A stretch of DNA of 5,647 bases from Actinomycetota bacterium. GTDB taxonomy: Bacteria; Actinomycetota; Actinomycetes; Actinomycetales; Microbacteriaceae. Location: the NCBI GenBank assembly GCA_009702645.1, contig WLHO01000050.1, positions 1 to 5,647 on the forward strand, written 5' to 3'. The notes below the pieces were generated by a model. It did no database searches and was not told the origin of the DNA. It saw only the letters and a list, made by a program, of their open reading frames with translations. The stretch's first letter is position 1. The number at the start of each line of letters is the position of its first letter. Positions 1-5,647 of the stretch are shown piece after piece. Both the position numbers and the translations under genes were made by a program.

Positions 1-1782
1 AAAAAGGACAAGGACTACGTCGTTATCAAGGGCGAAGTTCTAATCGTTGATGAGCACACCGGACGTATTCTTGCCGGTCGTAGATACAACGAAGGTATCC
101 ACCAGGCAATCGAAGCCAAAGAAGGTGTTGAGGTAAAAGCTGAGAACCAGACTCTAGCTACCGTCACCCTGCAGAACTTCTTCCGTCTTTATTCAAAGCT
201 TGCCGGTATGACCGGTACCGCTGAAACTGAAGCAGCCGAATTCATGGCCACCTACAAGCTCGGCGTTATTCCAATTCCTACAAACAAGCCAATGATCCGC
301 ATCGACCAGCCTGACCTGATCTACAAAAACGAAGAGGTCAAGTTCAACATGGTTGTTGAAGACATCGTTGAGCGTCACGCCAAAGGTCAGCCGGTTCTGA
401 TTGGTACCACCAGCGTTGAAAAGAGCGAATACCTTTCTGTCCTTCTTGCTAAGCGCGGAGTTCGCCACGAAGTACTAAACGCCAAGAACAATGCCCGCGA
501 AGCGGCCATCATTGCCATGGCCGGACGCTTTGGATCAATCACCGTTGCCACCAACATGGCTGGCCGTGGAACAGACATCATGCTCGGTGGAAACGCTGAG
601 TTCCTAACTGTTGATTCCCTAAACTCCAAAGGCCTAAGCCCTGAAGAAAACCCAGAAGAGTACGAAGCTGCCTGGGCTCAGGAGTTCGAGCGCATCAAGC
701 AAGAAGTTGCTGTTGAAGCCGAAAAGGTTCTTTCAGTTGGAGGACTCTATGTTCTTGGTACCGAGCGTCACGAGTCTCGCAGAATTGACAACCAGCTACG
801 CGGTCGTTCCGGTCGTCAGGGAGATGTTGGTGAATCCAGGTTCTATCTTTCTCTAACCGATGATCTGATGCGCCTATTCAACTCCGGTGCAGCTTCAGCT
901 TTGATGAACCGTGCCAGCGTTCCAGATGACACCGCCATCGAATCCAAGGTTGTCTCTCGAGCCATCGCTAGTGCCCAGTCACAGGTTGAGGGTCGAAACG
1001 CTGAAATCCGTAAGAACGTTTTGAAATACGACGATGTTCTAAACCGTCAGCGTGAAGCTATCTACGGTGACCGCCGTCACATCCTCGAAGGTGACGACAT
1101 CCAAGGTCGCGTGGTGACTTTCCTTGAAGACACCATCAAGTACCTAGCCAATACCGCAATGGAATCCAAAGAAGACACCGATGCAATCCTTCAGGGCCTG
1201 TGGACCGAGCTAAAGGCCATCTACCCAATCTCTATCGAGATTGACGAGGTGCTAGCCGAGGCTGGAAGCCGAAGCAAGCTAACCGCATCATTCCTAGCCA
1301 GTGAAATCATTAGCGATGCCAAGATTCAGTACGCCAGAAGAACCGAGTCACTAGGCGAAGAGGCAATGCGCGAGCTTGAAAGACGCGTTGTATTATCCGT
1401 TATTGACCGCAAGTGGAGAGATCACCTATACGAGATGGATTACCTCAAAGAGGGAATCGGTCTTCGTGCCATGGCTCAGCGTGACCCGCTAGTTGAGTAC
1501 CAGCGTGAAGGTTTCGTGATGTTCCAGCAGATGATGGGATCAATCCGCGAAGAAGCTGTGACTTACCTATTCAACGTTGAGGTAAAGCTTGATCAGTCAC
1601 CTGTTGAGCAGATCAAACCTCAGACCAACCTGACCTACAGCGCACCAGGTGCACCAGCTGAGGACGCCAAGCCAGTTCTAAACCAGGCTCCAGTCAATCG
1701 AGCTGCTGCCAGGAAGCAAGAGCAGGCAAATCGCAAAGCCGCCGGAAAGCAAGAAAAGGGCAGCTCCTTCTTCAAGGACTAA
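1..1782 (+). CDS. secA: Protein translocase subunit SecA, C-terminal two thirds (5' end outside window)
   Basis: This is the ATP-driven motor of the Sec pathway, which pushes unfolded preproteins through SecYEG at the cytoplasmic membrane. The frame is open from base 1 and gives 593 residues, so about a third of a typical SecA (Walker A and B of the first nucleotide-binding domain included) lies upstream. Visible landmarks in order are VDEHTGR near the start, the helicase motif LAGMTGTA (bases about 199-222), [11 protein letters not shown] (about 403-435), [15 protein letters not shown] (about 550-594) and the motif VI region [15 protein letters not shown] (about 781-825). These are followed by the scaffold and wing region with [15 protein letters not shown], and by [21 protein letters not shown] (about 1405-1467). 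The tail is a basic, polar linker rich in Ala, Lys and Gln that ends SSFFKD, without the cysteine-rich zinc motif of many SecAs. This absence is common in actinobacterial SecA1. The TAA stop overlaps the stop of the convergent neighbour. The family assignment is essentially certain; calling it the housekeeping SecA1 copy rests on length and neighbours. Confidence 0.98.
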   Translation, partial: KKDKDYVVIKGEVLIVDEHTGRILAGRRYNEGIHQAIEAKEGVEVKAENQTLATVTLQNFFRLYSKLAGMTGTAETEAAEFMATYKLGVIPIPTNKPMIRIDQPDLIYKNEEVKFNMVVEDIVERHAKGQPVLIGTTSVEKSEYLSVLLAKRGVRHEVLNAKNNAREAAIIAMAGRFGSITVATNMAGRGTDIMLGGNAEFLTVDSLNSKGLSPEENPEEYEAAWAQEFERIKQEVAVEAEKVLSVGGLYVLGTERHESRRIDNQLRGRSGRQGDVGESRFYLSLTDDLMRLFNSGAASALMNRASVPDDTAIESKVVSRAIASAQSQVEGRNAEIRKNVLKYDDVLNRQREAIYGDRRHILEGDDIQGRVVTFLEDTIKYLANTAMESKEDTDAILQGLWTELKAIYPISIEIDEVLAEAGSRSKLTASFLASEIISDAKIQYARRTESLGEEAMRELERRVVLSVIDRKWRDHLYEMDYLKEGIGLRAMAQRDPLVEYQREGFVMFQQMMGSIREEAVTYLFNVEVKLDQSPVEQIKPQTNLTYSAPGAPAEDAKPVLNQAPVNRAAARKQEQANRKAAGKQEKGSSFFKD

Positions 1783-2219
1783 AGAAAGCCAATATTGGTA
1801 GCTCTCCAGCTTCCGTTTTGACTCTCTAGCCGAATGGTTACAGCCTTTGCTCTCTGCCGGTTCGATAGCAGAACTACCGACTCAATCACATCCTCGGCAG
1901 GGGACTGGTATCTAACCTTTACAACATCTGTTGGTTGAATTACAGGTTTTCGTCCAGCTTTCATCCTCGCCTGAGCACCAGAGGCGGCTCGAGCGCGAAG
2001 TGATTCATAAACTTGCTCACTGACAATCCTGGATAGCTGATCTACTGATCTAACCCCGGCTAGAACTTCATTGATGGCCTTTGCCATACTCGCCAGAAAT
2101 ACATTCGGTGACTTTAGTGGAGCGGCCCTTGGAATCTCAGGCCCGAATTCCAAATGCCTTTGGCTCTCGTAGCCTCGTGAGTGAGTGGAACCGTCAATTT
2201 TTACTATGTGCCTTCGCAT
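1779..2219 (-). CDS. Rv3235 family protein (conserved actinobacterial protein near secA)
   Basis: This encodes 146 residues with no signal peptide or membrane segment, so it is probably cytoplasmic. I recognise the pattern of the Rv3235 family. A helical segment at residues 46-78 contains [16 protein letters not shown] followed by the VYESLRARA stretch, and a beta-rich end at 99-146 contains [18 protein letters not shown] and the final NGSWRATNI. The first 45 residues are low in hydrophobic content and likely disordered. The ATG at 2219 is preceded by AAAGGGG (2224-2230 on this strand) at a spacing of four bases, which supports this start. The gene is convergent with secA, sharing four bases at the stop codons, and divergent from the next gene. 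The same secA and Rv3235 neighbourhood exists in Mycobacterium. The molecular function is unknown. A role in secretion is suggested only by position and should not be assumed. Confidence 0.85.
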   Translation of the reverse strand: MRRHIVKIDGSTHSRGYESQRHLEFGPEIPRAAPLKSPNVFLASMAKAINEVLAGVRSVDQLSRIVSEQVYESLRARAASGAQARMKAGRKPVIQPTDVVKVRYQSPAEDVIESVVLLSNRQRAKAVTIRLESQNGSWRATNIGFL

Positions 2220-2336
2220 GGTACCCCTTTCAACTTTTTTACCCCCAATTGAGATTGTTTGAGACTAGAACTTTTGGAGACTGATTTGTAGTCAGGGGCG
2301 AAGCTGTGGAAAAGAAAAGTTCAAACAGCTTTCTTG
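2220..2336. promoter_or_regulatory. Divergent intergenic region with presumed promoters and repeat words
   Basis: These 117 bases separate the minus-strand Rv3235-family gene from the plus-strand unknown gene, so promoters in both directions are expected here. I could not find a convincing -35/-10 pair on either strand. Visible structure includes TTGAGA at 2249-2254 and again at 2259-2264, exactly ten bases apart. GAGATT or GAGACT words start at 2251, 2261 and 2277. An inverted repeat joins GAACTTTT (2268-2275) to AAAAGTTC (2315-2322), and TGTTTGA (2256-2262) to TCAAACA (2321-2327). These could be operator half-sites, but nothing in the window names a regulator. Confidence 0.35.
2224..2230 (-). 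promoter_or_regulatory. Ribosome binding site of the Rv3235-family gene
   Basis: AAAGGGG on the minus strand lies four bases before the ATG at 2219. The spacing is slightly short but acceptable. It fixes the start, because no other in-frame start with a comparable purine run lies nearby. Confidence 0.55.
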
Positions 2337-2804
2337 ATGGAAAATCTCCAGATGACATCAATAACAGCAATGGAATTACAAGAAAGCTCCTTTTCCTATC
2401 TGGGATCCAAAATTGCCAACAGCAATCTGCTCAGGCTGCAACTTCTCAGTGGTAGTTGTCGAGAGCTTGCAAACCCCAAGCTTGGAAGAGACTTCGTGGC
2501 TGGAAACCTAGAAGACGGTAAGTCGTTCGGGGTTTTTAGGCGCAGCATCCTAAGAAGTGTCGAGTTCGTCCTCGAGCCAGAACTTAGCTCTCAGACCATT
2601 GAGTACACCAGAGGGGCAATCGGAGAGTTGTTATCTCGTCAACACTTTCCCACCCAGGCCAGACTTGGTTATCTCGAGCCCGAGTGGTCAGTACAGCAAA
2701 TCAGAGTGATTGGGGTAGTCAGGGGATTTTTGTTTACCGAGCATTACCAAAACCCAGCAGTACCAATTGCATCCCTTGGGCTAATTGAACTGGATTGTGC
2801 ATAA
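2337..2804 (+). CDS. Conserved-looking protein of unknown function, possibly two small beta-barrel-like halves
   Basis: This encodes 155 residues with no transmembrane segment, signal peptide or catalytic motif that I recognise. Two segments look alike in design. Residues 31-77 run from a beta-like LLRLQLLSG through LGRDFVAGNL to FRRSILRSVEF. Residues 108-152 run from ARLGYL through IRVIGVVRGFLFTEH to VPIASLGLIEL. A helical linker (about 85-102) lies between them. This resembles uncharacterised actinobacterial proteins with paired SH3- or LSm-like folds, but that is inference from pattern only. The start is uncertain: TTG at 2334, ATG at 2337 and ATG at 2352 are all in frame. None has a strong Shine-Dalgarno, and GGAAAA at 2339-2344 could serve the ATG at 2352. 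It lies 63 bases before the SAF-domain gene on the same strand, so it may be co-transcribed with it. Confidence 0.75.
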   Translation: MENLQMTSITAMELQESSFSYLGSKIANSNLLRLQLLSGSCRELANPKLGRDFVAGNLEDGKSFGVFRRSILRSVEFVLEPELSSQTIEYTRGAIGELLSRQHFPTQARLGYLEPEWSVQQIRVIGVVRGFLFTEHYQNPAVPIASLGLIELDCA

Positions 2805-2815
2805 CTTTATGCGCA
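2796..2815. promoter_or_regulatory. Imperfect 20-base palindrome, candidate operator before the SAF operon
   Basis: The core GCATAA (2799-2804) mirrors TTATGC (2807-2812) around a two-base centre. Extending outward, the two ten-base halves agree at eight of ten positions. It overlaps the stop codon of the upstream gene and lies about 53 bases before the SAF gene start, a position where a regulator could act. It is too short and AT-centred to be a normal intrinsic terminator, and no T run follows. No clear promoter hexamers were found around it, so a chance palindrome is quite possible. Confidence 0.25.
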
Positions 2816-2853
2816 CGGGTTTCGCTCTAGACATACTTTGAGTCTTGTTCCTT

Positions 2854-2860
2854 AGGAGGT
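2854..2860 (+). promoter_or_regulatory. Strong Shine-Dalgarno of the SAF-domain gene
   Basis: AGGAGGT lies seven bases before the ATG at 2868, a near-perfect match to the anti-Shine-Dalgarno. It is by far the strongest ribosome binding site in the window. It marks the translational entry point for the three coupled genes that follow, the last two of which lack good sites of their own. Confidence 0.85.
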
Positions 2861-2867
2861 ATCCAAC

Positions 2868-3482
2868 ATGATCTCTAACAAGTCAGGTAAGAAGCGCCCG
2901 CTCCAACTGGCTTTGTCAGTTATAGCAATTGCAGGTTCTGTTATCGGGGCATGGTTTGTGATTGAAAGCTCAAAGATTACCGAGGTGTATCTGGTCACTA
3001 AGAGCGATCTGGCTTCTGGAAGTGCACTGTTGGAAACAGAGCTGGCAACAGCCGATCTGGCTCTTTTCTCAATTGGATCTTCCTACCTACAACCTGGTGA
3101 GCTACCCGAAGGCTCCTATTTGGCTAGGTCACTTTCTGCAGGGGAGGCCATCCCCAGAAGCTCAGTTACAACCCAACTACTAGATGATTTTTCAAACCTC
3201 GTACTTACTCCTTCGGTTGAGCTAAGTGGTGAAATCGCCCCAGGTGCACGCGTATCGGTCTGGGCTAGCCCAGCACTTGACTATCAAAGCTTCGGTGAGC
3301 CAACTATTGCCGCTCTCGATGTTGAGGTGGTTGCAATTGTCGAACCAGAAGGAAGCTTCGCTCAGGCCGGTAAATCGGTCGAGCTTAGAGTGCCGGTTGC
3401 TTCCATACAATCGCTACTTCGCGCCATGGCAAACGGCGATGCCATCGCCTTGATGGCATCAAGCACATCCCTTGGAAACTAG
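2868..3482 (+). CDS. Membrane-anchored SAF-domain protein, CpaB/RcpC-like
   Basis: This encodes 204 residues. A short basic N-terminus (Lys5, Lys8, Lys9, Arg10) precedes one hydrophobic helix at about 12-32, which predicts an inside N-terminus and an exported C-terminal body. Residues about 40-105 fit a SAF domain: VYLVTKSDLASGSAL, then a loop, then GSYLARSLSAGEAIPRSSV, the usual 'made available by default, then doubled-back strand' pattern. The part from about 120 on (GEIAPGARVSVWAS, then VEVVAIVEPEG and VELRVPV) resembles the second half of CpaB/RcpC Flp-pilus assembly proteins. In those systems the protein sits in the periplasm or wall space and helps pilus assembly. Here no pilus genes are adjacent, so the exact job is open. 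A strong AGGAGGT precedes the ATG. The TAG stop touches the ATG of the ATPase gene, and a CpaB-CpaE-like pair of neighbours supports the assignment. Confidence 0.82.
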   Translation: MISNKSGKKRPLQLALSVIAIAGSVIGAWFVIESSKITEVYLVTKSDLASGSALLETELATADLALFSIGSSYLQPGELPEGSYLARSLSAGEAIPRSSVTTQLLDDFSNLVLTPSVELSGEIAPGARVSVWASPALDYQSFGEPTIAALDVEVVAIVEPEGSFAQAGKSVELRVPVASIQSLLRAMANGDAIALMASSTSLGN

Positions 3483-4340
3483 ATGCTTGATCGATTAGCC
3501 AAATCAATTACCTCCCGGGTTACCCCAAGGCAGTCTTTTAATCCTGTGGTAATCGCTATCACTAGCCCATACGGATCAACCGGTAAAACTACGGTTGCAA
3601 TAAACATCGCCCTGGAGATAGCGGCCGAGAAGGCCAGAGTTTTATTGATTGATGGAGACACTAGAGGGCCAGCCGTGGCCAATCACTTTCTATTGAGCGA
3701 GCAGCCTGCGGGATTGGCAGCTGCCCTTCGGATAGCAACTCAGCAAAGATTTGATCTTGACCAACTGGAACGATTGAGCTTTCAGTTCCAGAAGTCCACT
3801 TTGCGAATAATGCCTGGAAGTCAAGATCTGCCATTGCAAGCAATTGACGAAAGCGCCATAGCAATGCTTTTGGATACTGCCCGCAGCGGCTTTGAATACA
3901 CAGTTATCGACCTTGGTTGCCTAAATCCACACAGTGAATCCAGGCAGGATTTTCTAACTAGTAGCATCCTCAGCCTGGCTGATAGAACAGTTTTGGTTTG
4001 CCTTGCCGACCCGATAGGAATCTTCCGGCTACTAAGTGCGGAGGAGTCAATAGCAGCTTTGCCGAGTGCACCAAATCTAGTGATGAACCGAGTGAGAAAC
4101 TCAGTGATTGCTTCGGCACGCAGAGAAATCGGAATCACTCTTCAGCGACTTAGTTCATTGGAGCCCAAAGCGTTCTTACCCGATGACCCGGTGCACATCG
4201 ACCAGGCAGTTCGCACCGGCGTCCCGGCCACATCGCTTTCTAGATCCGGTAGCTTCCGGCAAGCCCTCACTGGGTTTGTTAGGGCTGAGCTTCTAGGCCG
4301 CAAGGGTCAGCTGGATTCTAGGGTGGCTAAACTTGGGTGA
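3483..4340 (+). CDS. ParA/MinD-type P-loop ATPase, CpaE/TadZ-like
   Basis: This encodes 285 residues of the SIMIBI (ParA/MinD/CpaE) class. The P-loop is at residues 28-37 (SPYGSTGKTT), the VLLIDGDTRGP segment at about 53-63 supplies the Asp57-x-Asp59 motif, and the Walker B-like strand YTVIDLG holds Asp143. Later strands include TVLVCLADP and LVMNRVR, as expected for this fold. The deviant Walker A of the family normally reads KGGxGKT. Here the signature lysine position is Tyr30, and the second glycine is Ser32, while Lys35 and Thr36 are kept. ATP binding is therefore plausible, but the lysine-dependent dimer sandwich may be altered, as in some CpaE/TadZ polarity proteins. The ATG follows the SAF gene stop with no gap (TAGATG) and no strong ribosome site, which suggests coupled translation. 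The likely role is positioning or assembly of an envelope structure together with the SAF protein; this is inferred. It is not chromosomal parA, since no parB or parS is seen. Confidence 0.85.
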   Translation: MLDRLAKSITSRVTPRQSFNPVVIAITSPYGSTGKTTVAINIALEIAAEKARVLLIDGDTRGPAVANHFLLSEQPAGLAAALRIATQQRFDLDQLERLSFQFQKSTLRIMPGSQDLPLQAIDESAIAMLLDTARSGFEYTVIDLGCLNPHSESRQDFLTSSILSLADRTVLVCLADPIGIFRLLSAEESIAALPSAPNLVMNRVRNSVIASARREIGITLQRLSSLEPKAFLPDDPVHIDQAVRTGVPATSLSRSGSFRQALTGFVRAELLGRKGQLDSRVAKLG

Positions 4341-5647
4341 GTGTCGACCCTATCCGAGCTGATTGCCAAACACGGCGAGCCCAACAAAGCCAACATCGAG
4401 TGGTTGACACTGCTGCTTTCGGAGTGGCAATTAGCAGCCGATCTACTCTTTGCTGACCTAGTTTTGTGGGTTCCATCCAAGCAGGGTGATTTCATTGCCG
4501 TAGGTCACGCAAGACCATCCAGCGCTGCAACCATCTTCTTTCGTGACATCACCGGAGAAACCATAAAGAAGGAATGGCTCCCACTGGCCAAACAAGCCTT
4601 CGAAACCGGTGAGATCGCAATTCTAAAAACCTCTGATTCAACCGCAGGTCTTCCAACCAAGCTCAGCGCTATTCCGGTTCGTCGAGGCTCCAACTCGAGT
4701 GAGGCTGGAGAACCGATTGCCCTTATCACCCGCCACACCAACATTGCTGACAGCAGGACTCCAAACAAGCTCCAGATCAACTATGTGAATTGTGGCAATG
4801 AGTTGCTCACGATGATCTCTGAAGGCAGCTTTCCGGATTTCTCAACCCCAACTGGTCCAAGACGAGGCGCTCCGCGAGCTAACGATGGTTTGCTAAGACT
4901 CGATGTTGATGGAATTGTGACCTTTGCAAGCCCGAATGGATTATCTGCTTTCAATCGCCTTGGAATCGTGGGAGAGCTAGAAGGAAAATCCCTTGCCGAA
5001 GCTGCCACCAAAATTGTCAAGAAACAATCAACTGTTGATGAGTCTTTACCGCTGGTCCTAACCGGCAAAGCTCCCTGGCGAGCCGACCTTGAATCAACGA
5101 ATTTAACCCTTTCTATTCGAGCAATTCCCCTTCTCAAAAAAGGAGCTCGAACCGGAGCGATTGTTTTGTGTCGTGAGATCACCGAGCTTCGTCGCCAAGA
5201 GCAGGAGCTGCTAACCAAGGACGCCATTATTCGTGAGATTCACCACCGAGTGAAAAACAATTTGCAGACCGTGGCATCGGTGATGCGCATTCAAACCAGA
5301 AGATCCGACAACCCAGAAGTCAAAGACGCACTTGAGCAGGCTATTCGACGAGTATCAGCCATCGCACTTGTTCACAACACACTTGCCGAAGGGTTCAGCG
5401 AAGAAGTGAACTTCGATGAGGTCTTCGCCGACAGCATGAGACTAGTTGGCGAGTTGGCATCGGAGAACTCCAAGACTCTAAAGCTTCGAATTGATGGCAA
5501 GTTTGGAAAGCTCAACAGCGATTTAGCTACGCCTTTGGCGGTAGCCCTAACTGAGTTAGTCACCAACGCGGCAACTCATGGACTTGGCTCTCACGGCGGA
5601 CTTATCTCAATCAACACCAAACGAACCGCCAAGGCGCTCTCGATTGA
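4341..5647 (+). CDS. pdtaS: PdtaS-like sensor histidine kinase (3' end outside window)
   Basis: 435 codons are visible from a GTG start placed on the base after the previous stop (TGAGTG). No ATG fits the conserved N-terminus, and the opening STLSELIAKHGE matches the family. Residues about 1-150 are the GAF-like N-terminal sensor of PdtaS kinases (ADLLFADLVLWVP at about 32-44, then ARPSSAAT). NELLTMISEGSFP follows at about 153-165, then a PAS domain at about 182-280 (LRLDVDGIVTFASPNGL). The HisKA_2 helix carries REIHHRVKNNLQ with His301 as the likely phosphoacceptor. The ATP-binding domain begins with the N-box ELVTNAATHG (Glu405, Asn409, His413); the G boxes lie beyond the window. There is no membrane segment, so the sensor is cytosolic. 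In Mycobacterium PdtaS phosphorylates PdtaR, an ANTAR-domain antiterminator. No partner regulator is visible here. Membership of the HisKA_2 family is secure; orthology to PdtaS is likely. Confidence 0.93.
   Translation, partial: MSTLSELIAKHGEPNKANIEWLTLLLSEWQLAADLLFADLVLWVPSKQGDFIAVGHARPSSAATIFFRDITGETIKKEWLPLAKQAFETGEIAILKTSDSTAGLPTKLSAIPVRRGSNSSEAGEPIALITRHTNIADSRTPNKLQINYVNCGNELLTMISEGSFPDFSTPTGPRRGAPRANDGLLRLDVDGIVTFASPNGLSAFNRLGIVGELEGKSLAEAATKIVKKQSTVDESLPLVLTGKAPWRADLESTNLTLSIRAIPLLKKGARTGAIVLCREITELRRQEQELLTKDAIIREIHHRVKNNLQTVASVMRIQTRRSDNPEVKDALEQAIRRVSAIALVHNTLAEGFSEEVNFDEVFADSMRLVGELASENSKTLKLRIDGKFGKLNSDLATPLAVALTELVTNAATHGLGSHGGLISINTKRTAKALSI

Noticed and set aside
193..629. 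Two minus-strand open frames inside secA
   Set aside because: They are antisense to highly conserved SecA helicase motifs and are explained by codon structure of secA.
2081..2284. Plus-strand open frame of 67 codons across the start of the Rv3235-family gene
   Set aside because: It is mostly antisense to a recognisable conserved gene, with no ribosome site and no family resemblance.
2305..2313. TGTGGAAAA, one mismatch from a DnaA box
   Set aside because: It is a single isolated copy with no cluster, no AT-rich unwinding element and no dnaA or dnaN nearby. Chance occurrence is likely.
2805..2867. CATACT (2832-2837) as a -10 element for the SAF operon
   Set aside because: No acceptable -35 lies at 16 to 18 bases upstream, and there is no extended -10 TG. 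The match is too weak to annotate as a promoter.
3821..4138. Minus-strand open frame of 105 codons
   Set aside because: It is antisense to the ParA-like ATPase, whose plus frame has Walker motifs. The product is compositionally shadow-like.
3483..4340. Chromosome-partitioning ParA
   Set aside because: There is no ParB gene or parS site in the window, the signature lysine is missing, and the partner is a SAF/CpaB-like protein, which points to a CpaE/TadZ-like role.
4781..5227. Long minus-strand open frame (148 codons)
   Set aside because: It lies fully inside the kinase gene, whose plus-strand frame carries recognisable GAF, PAS and HisKA_2 features. The antisense product is Ser/Arg rich and resembles nothing.

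Overview
The window looks like a chromosomal stretch of a moderate-GC actinobacterium. The evidence is a SecA1-type translocase tail without the C-terminal zinc motif, a tail-to-tail gene of the actinobacterial Rv3235 family, and a PdtaS-type histidine kinase of the kind found as Rv3220c in Mycobacterium. By eye the base composition is near half G+C, with frequent CTA leucine codons and short or absent intergenic gaps. That would fit a small-genome freshwater/marine member of the Microbacteriaceae (Rhodoluna/Aquiluna-like), but the genus is a guess. No rRNA, tRNA, CRISPR array, insertion sequence or phage gene is visible.

Layout: (1) 1-1782, plus strand, the C-terminal two thirds of secA, cut by the window start. 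(2) 1779-2219, minus strand, an Rv3235-family protein whose stop codon overlaps the secA stop by four bases. (3) 2220-2336, a divergent intergenic region with repeated TTGAGA-like words and a split inverted repeat. (4) 2337-2804, plus strand, a 155-residue protein of unknown function that may consist of two similar small beta-rich halves. (5) 2868-5647, plus strand, three genes: a membrane-anchored SAF-domain protein (CpaB/RcpC-like), a ParA/CpaE-like P-loop ATPase with an altered Walker A motif, and a PdtaS-like sensor histidine kinase cut by the window end. The second and third of these start on the base right after the previous stop codon (TAGATG and TGAGTG), so the three are almost certainly one translationally coupled operon. 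A strong Shine-Dalgarno precedes the first.

How they may work together: SecA is the Sec pathway motor. The SAF protein and the ParA-like ATPase resemble two parts of Flp/Tad pilus assembly machinery (CpaB and CpaE/TadZ), yet none of the hallmark Tad genes (secretion ATPase TadA/CpaF, TadB/TadC, prepilin, prepilin peptidase, secretin) is in the window. Their coupling to a soluble PdtaS-type kinase suggests an accessory surface- or polarity-related module read out by, or feeding into, a two-component signal. That link is inferred from gene order only. It is the most interesting element here, together with the uncharacterised 155-residue protein next to it.
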